From contig CAKSOR010000140.1 of the NCBI GenBank assembly GCA_934477985.1, forward strand, positions 1 through 6,876: a stretch of 6,876 nt of DNA. Reading direction: 5' to 3'. The position numbers and the translations under genes are program-made. The notes below the pieces were generated by a model. That model ran no database searches, was not told where the DNA came from, and saw only the letters and a list, made by a program, of their open reading frames with translations. Of this stretch, positions 4,929 through 6,876 are shown piece after piece (position 1 is the first letter of the stretch; every line of letters begins with the position of its first letter). Source of the DNA: an uncultured Eubacteriales bacterium. Its GTDB lineage: Bacteria > Bacillota > Clostridia > Oscillospirales > CAG-272.

Positions 4929-6876
4929 TTATTTTATAACTATCGAACTCTTCGCCGCGATTTCTCTGTCGAAGACGATGAAGCCGTTCTCGGTTCTGAA
5001 TCCGACCGGATTTCCGTCGACCTCGACCGATTTCACCCCGCCGACCGGAAGTCCGAGCTTTTTCAGTCTCAGCCCGCCGTCGATGATTTCAAGTCTGTTC
5101 TCTTTGCCGAGCTGAACATTGCCCCAGGCGTCTCCGACCGACCATACCGAGCGGAAATCTCCCGGCAGAATCGGCTTGAAGCTCAGCTCGCCGCGCGTCA
5201 TGTCGGCTCTCATCCCCGAGAGAATCGGTATCAGCGCGAAGGACGCCATCGAGCGCGCGTAGTTCGAGCCGCACTCGATTTCGTTCCAGGGATTGCGGTT
5301 GAATCCGCGGTAGCGGTCGCGGACGGATTTCACTACCCGCAGTCCCTCGTCGATGAACCCGCGGCTGAGGAGCAGTCCGGCGAACGCGTACTCAAAGCCG
5401 TGCATCGACTCCTGCGCGTAGGGAATCGGAATCGCCGGTTTCTTTGCGTCCTTGTCCCATTCGCAGATTATCGCGCCCGCCTCGTCGTTGACCGCGAAGA
5501 GCCGGAAGGTGTTGTAGTGTCCGCGCATGTTCTCCTTGAAATTCAGCCTGAACATCTCAGAGAGCGCGGTGTCGACCTGCTTTTCGTCGAAGAGCTCTCC
5601 GAGCCCGATGATGTCGGCGTGCCACTGCGCCAAAAGCTGGTCGATCTCGCTGCCCTCGCCGATCTGGTATTTTATCTGCCCGGCTTCGGAGTTCCAGTAG
5701 TTGTCAGCGCCGAAGCGGTCGATGAGCGATTTGTCGGTGAGATCGATTTTCTGGATGAAGTGTCTGCCGTTGAAGAGATTTTCAGCCGTCCATTTTTTGC
5801 CGCGCTCAAAGAGCTCGCGGTATTTGTCTCCGTCCGGGTCGCCGAGCGCGTCCGCCATCTCAGCCGCCGCCTTGAGCGCGCCGAGATAGAAGCCCTCAAG
5901 CCAGCTTGAAGGTCCGAAGAGCTCCATGTCGAGCGTGTGATGCTGCCTGCCCTCGAGGACTCCGTCGCGGTTTTCGTCCCAGCGGTCGGGGTTTTTGTCG
6001 CTCCAGGCGTACTCGAGCGAGGCTTTGACCTCAGTCCAGAGCGAGCGGAGCCATTCGGTGTCGCCCGAGAGCTTCCATTCGCGCCAGGTCTTGATTATCC
6101 CGCCGAACTGTCCGTCGGCGCAGGGGCGGAACCATGCCGATGTCGGCTTTCCTCCGCGACCGAACGGAAGCCGTGTCCGGAAGACCATTCCGCCGTTCTC
6201 GGTCTGATTATATCTGTAGTCGTTCTCGCGGATGCCGCGCTCGAGGTCGGGGAAGAGGTAGGGCATGACATAGGCGTAGTTCCAGACGTGCGTGCAGGTG
6301 CCGGGACAGGAGCCGGCTTTCTCGTAAAGCCCCTCCCAGCCGTAGAAATCGCCCTTCTCGCCGACTCTTATCGAGGTCTCGGTCTTGAGTACCGAGCAGT
6401 TCGCGCTGACCGCCTCGATGACATCCTCCGGCAGAGTTGAGGCGAACAATTCGTCGTGCCAGCGCTTTGTCGCTCTGTAGAGTCTGTCCCATTCAGAGAG
6501 GCTGAACAGCGCCGCGCTTTTCGCCGAATCGAAGAGGAAGGAGTAGTAATTTCTGACCTCGACCTCGGATTCGCCGCCCCATTTCCATTGGTCGGGCTTT
6601 ATCGGATAGTACCATGCCAGAACGAATCTGACTCTGAAGCTCTCATTCGGCTCGAGCCGCTTGTGAGCGCAGAGCGTCGCGGTGTCGCGCTTGCCCGGCT
6701 CGTCGTAATGCCGGTTCCCGAAGCGCGGAGTCCCGGTGAAATTGCGCCAGTAGGTCTCGAGGTGGTCGAACCATCCGCCGCGGTACCAGTTCTCCTGATA
6801 TGAGATATCCGAGGCGTCGGTCGCGAGCGAAAGCCCGCTGTTGTCGTCGGGATTGCCGAGCGAAATGCCCCTGAAG
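4929..6876 (-). CDS. GH116-family glycoside hydrolase (GBA2-like beta-glucosidase/beta-xylosidase/glucosylceramidase), N-terminus cut by window edge
   Basis: The frame is open from the right edge to the TAA at 4929-4931, giving 648 visible residues; family members are usually longer, so the N-terminus is missing. GH116 enzymes are retaining beta-glycosidases with an N-terminal beta domain and a C-terminal (alpha/alpha) barrel. Seen in order: the N-domain blocks GISLGNPDDNSG, ENWYRGGWFDHLETYWRNFT and RVRFVLAWYYP; RWHDELFASTLPEDV at the junction; then barrel blocks GWEG, CPGTCTHVWNYAYVMPYLFP, DGQFGGIIKTWREWKLSGD, DGVLEG and HHTLDMELFGPSSW. By analogy with human GBA2, the glutamate of GWEG (codon 6333-6335) is the probable nucleophile and the aspartate of HHTLD (codon 5928-5930) the probable acid/base. 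Substrate could be a beta-glucoside, beta-xyloside or related glycan. A signal peptide cannot be judged. A TTG at 6447-6449 is internal, not a start, because strong family similarity continues upstream of it. It converges on the PHP operon, so it is transcribed separately from it. Confidence 0.9.
   Translation of the reverse strand, partial: FRGISLGNPDDNSGLSLATDASDISYQENWYRGGWFDHLETYWRNFTGTPRFGNRHYDEPGKRDTATLCAHKRLEPNESFRVRFVLAWYYPIKPDQWKWGGESEVEVRNYYSFLFDSAKSAALFSLSEWDRLYRATKRWHDELFASTLPEDVIEAVSANCSVLKTETSIRVGEKGDFYGWEGLYEKAGSCPGTCTHVWNYAYVMPYLFPDLERGIRENDYRYNQTENGGMVFRTRLPFGRGGKPTSAWFRPCADGQFGGIIKTWREWKLSGDTEWLRSLWTEVKASLEYAWSDKNPDRWDENRDGVLEGRQHHTLDMELFGPSSWLEGFYLGALKAAAEMADALGDPDGDKYRELFERGKKWTAENLFNGRHFIQKIDLTDKSLIDRFGADNYWNSEAGQIKYQIGEGSEIDQLLAQWHADIIGLGELFDEKQVDTALSEMFRLNFKENMRGHYNTFRLFAVNDEAGAIICEWDKDAKKPAIPIPYAQESMHGFEYAFAGLLLSRGFIDEGLRVVKSVRDRYRGFNRNPWNEIECGSNYARSMASFALIPILSGMRADMTRGELSFKPILPGDFRSVWSVGDAWGNVQLGKENRLEIIDGGLRLKKLGLPVGGVKSVEVDGNPVGFRTENGFIVFDREIAAKSSIVIK

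Noticed and set aside
4908..5909. Plus-strand frame of 333 codons opposite the GH116 gene
   Set aside because: It starts inside the terminator hairpin, has no recognisable domain, and lies opposite well-conserved GH116 barrel motifs.
6447..6449. TTG as the start codon of the GH116 gene
   Set aside because: The same frame is open for another 142 codons to the right edge and encodes recognisable GH116 N-terminal domain blocks, so this TTG is an internal leucine.
5937..6803. Plus-strand frames of 167 and 115 codons opposite the GH116 gene
   Set aside because: They are shadows of the GH116 reading frame, which is continuous on the minus strand to the window edge; no motif or ribosome binding site supports them.

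Overview
The window looks like carbohydrate-catabolism DNA from a bacterium, probably a Gram-positive anaerobe of the Clostridia type. That guess rests on strong GGAGG-like ribosome binding sites, a textbook sigma-A/sigma-70 promoter (TTGACA, 17 bp, TATAAT), simple hairpin-plus-T terminators and the gene content. By eye the base composition is GC-rich in the coding regions, which also explains the many long antisense shadow frames. No RNA gene, insertion sequence, CRISPR array or integration site was seen, and the species cannot be fixed from this sequence alone.

Left unit, plus strand (1-1926): the C-terminal half of a LacI/GalR-family repressor, cut by the window edge, is followed 3 bp later by a cytoplasmic right-handed beta-helix protein related to GH28 polygalacturonases. 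It keeps the GDD motif but lacks the usual GHG and RIK motifs. The unit ends at a clear intrinsic terminator at 1891-1926.

Middle unit, plus strand (1948-4922): a near-perfect extended -10 promoter sits just downstream of that terminator and drives three tightly packed genes, all encoding PHP-domain metallo-phosphoesterases. The first (265 aa) is a short HisK-like form. The second and third (351 and 343 aa) are diverged paralogues with an N-terminal PHP domain and a C-terminal beta-rich extension. The second overlaps the first by ATGA, and the third follows after 10 bp.

Right unit, minus strand (4929-6876): a large glycoside hydrolase of family GH116 (GBA2-like beta-glucosidase/beta-xylosidase/glucosylceramidase family) converges on the PHP operon. 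Its reading frame stays open through the right edge, so its N-terminus is missing. The two convergent units share a hairpin at 4898-4922.

Together the locus suggests sugar-responsive, possibly intracellular, breakdown of an imported plant-type or modified oligosaccharide: a LacI sensor, a beta-helix glycan-active protein, a GH116 exo-glycosidase and three candidate phosphoesterases. The substrate is not evident. The most unusual element is the cluster of three PHP proteins under its own strong promoter.
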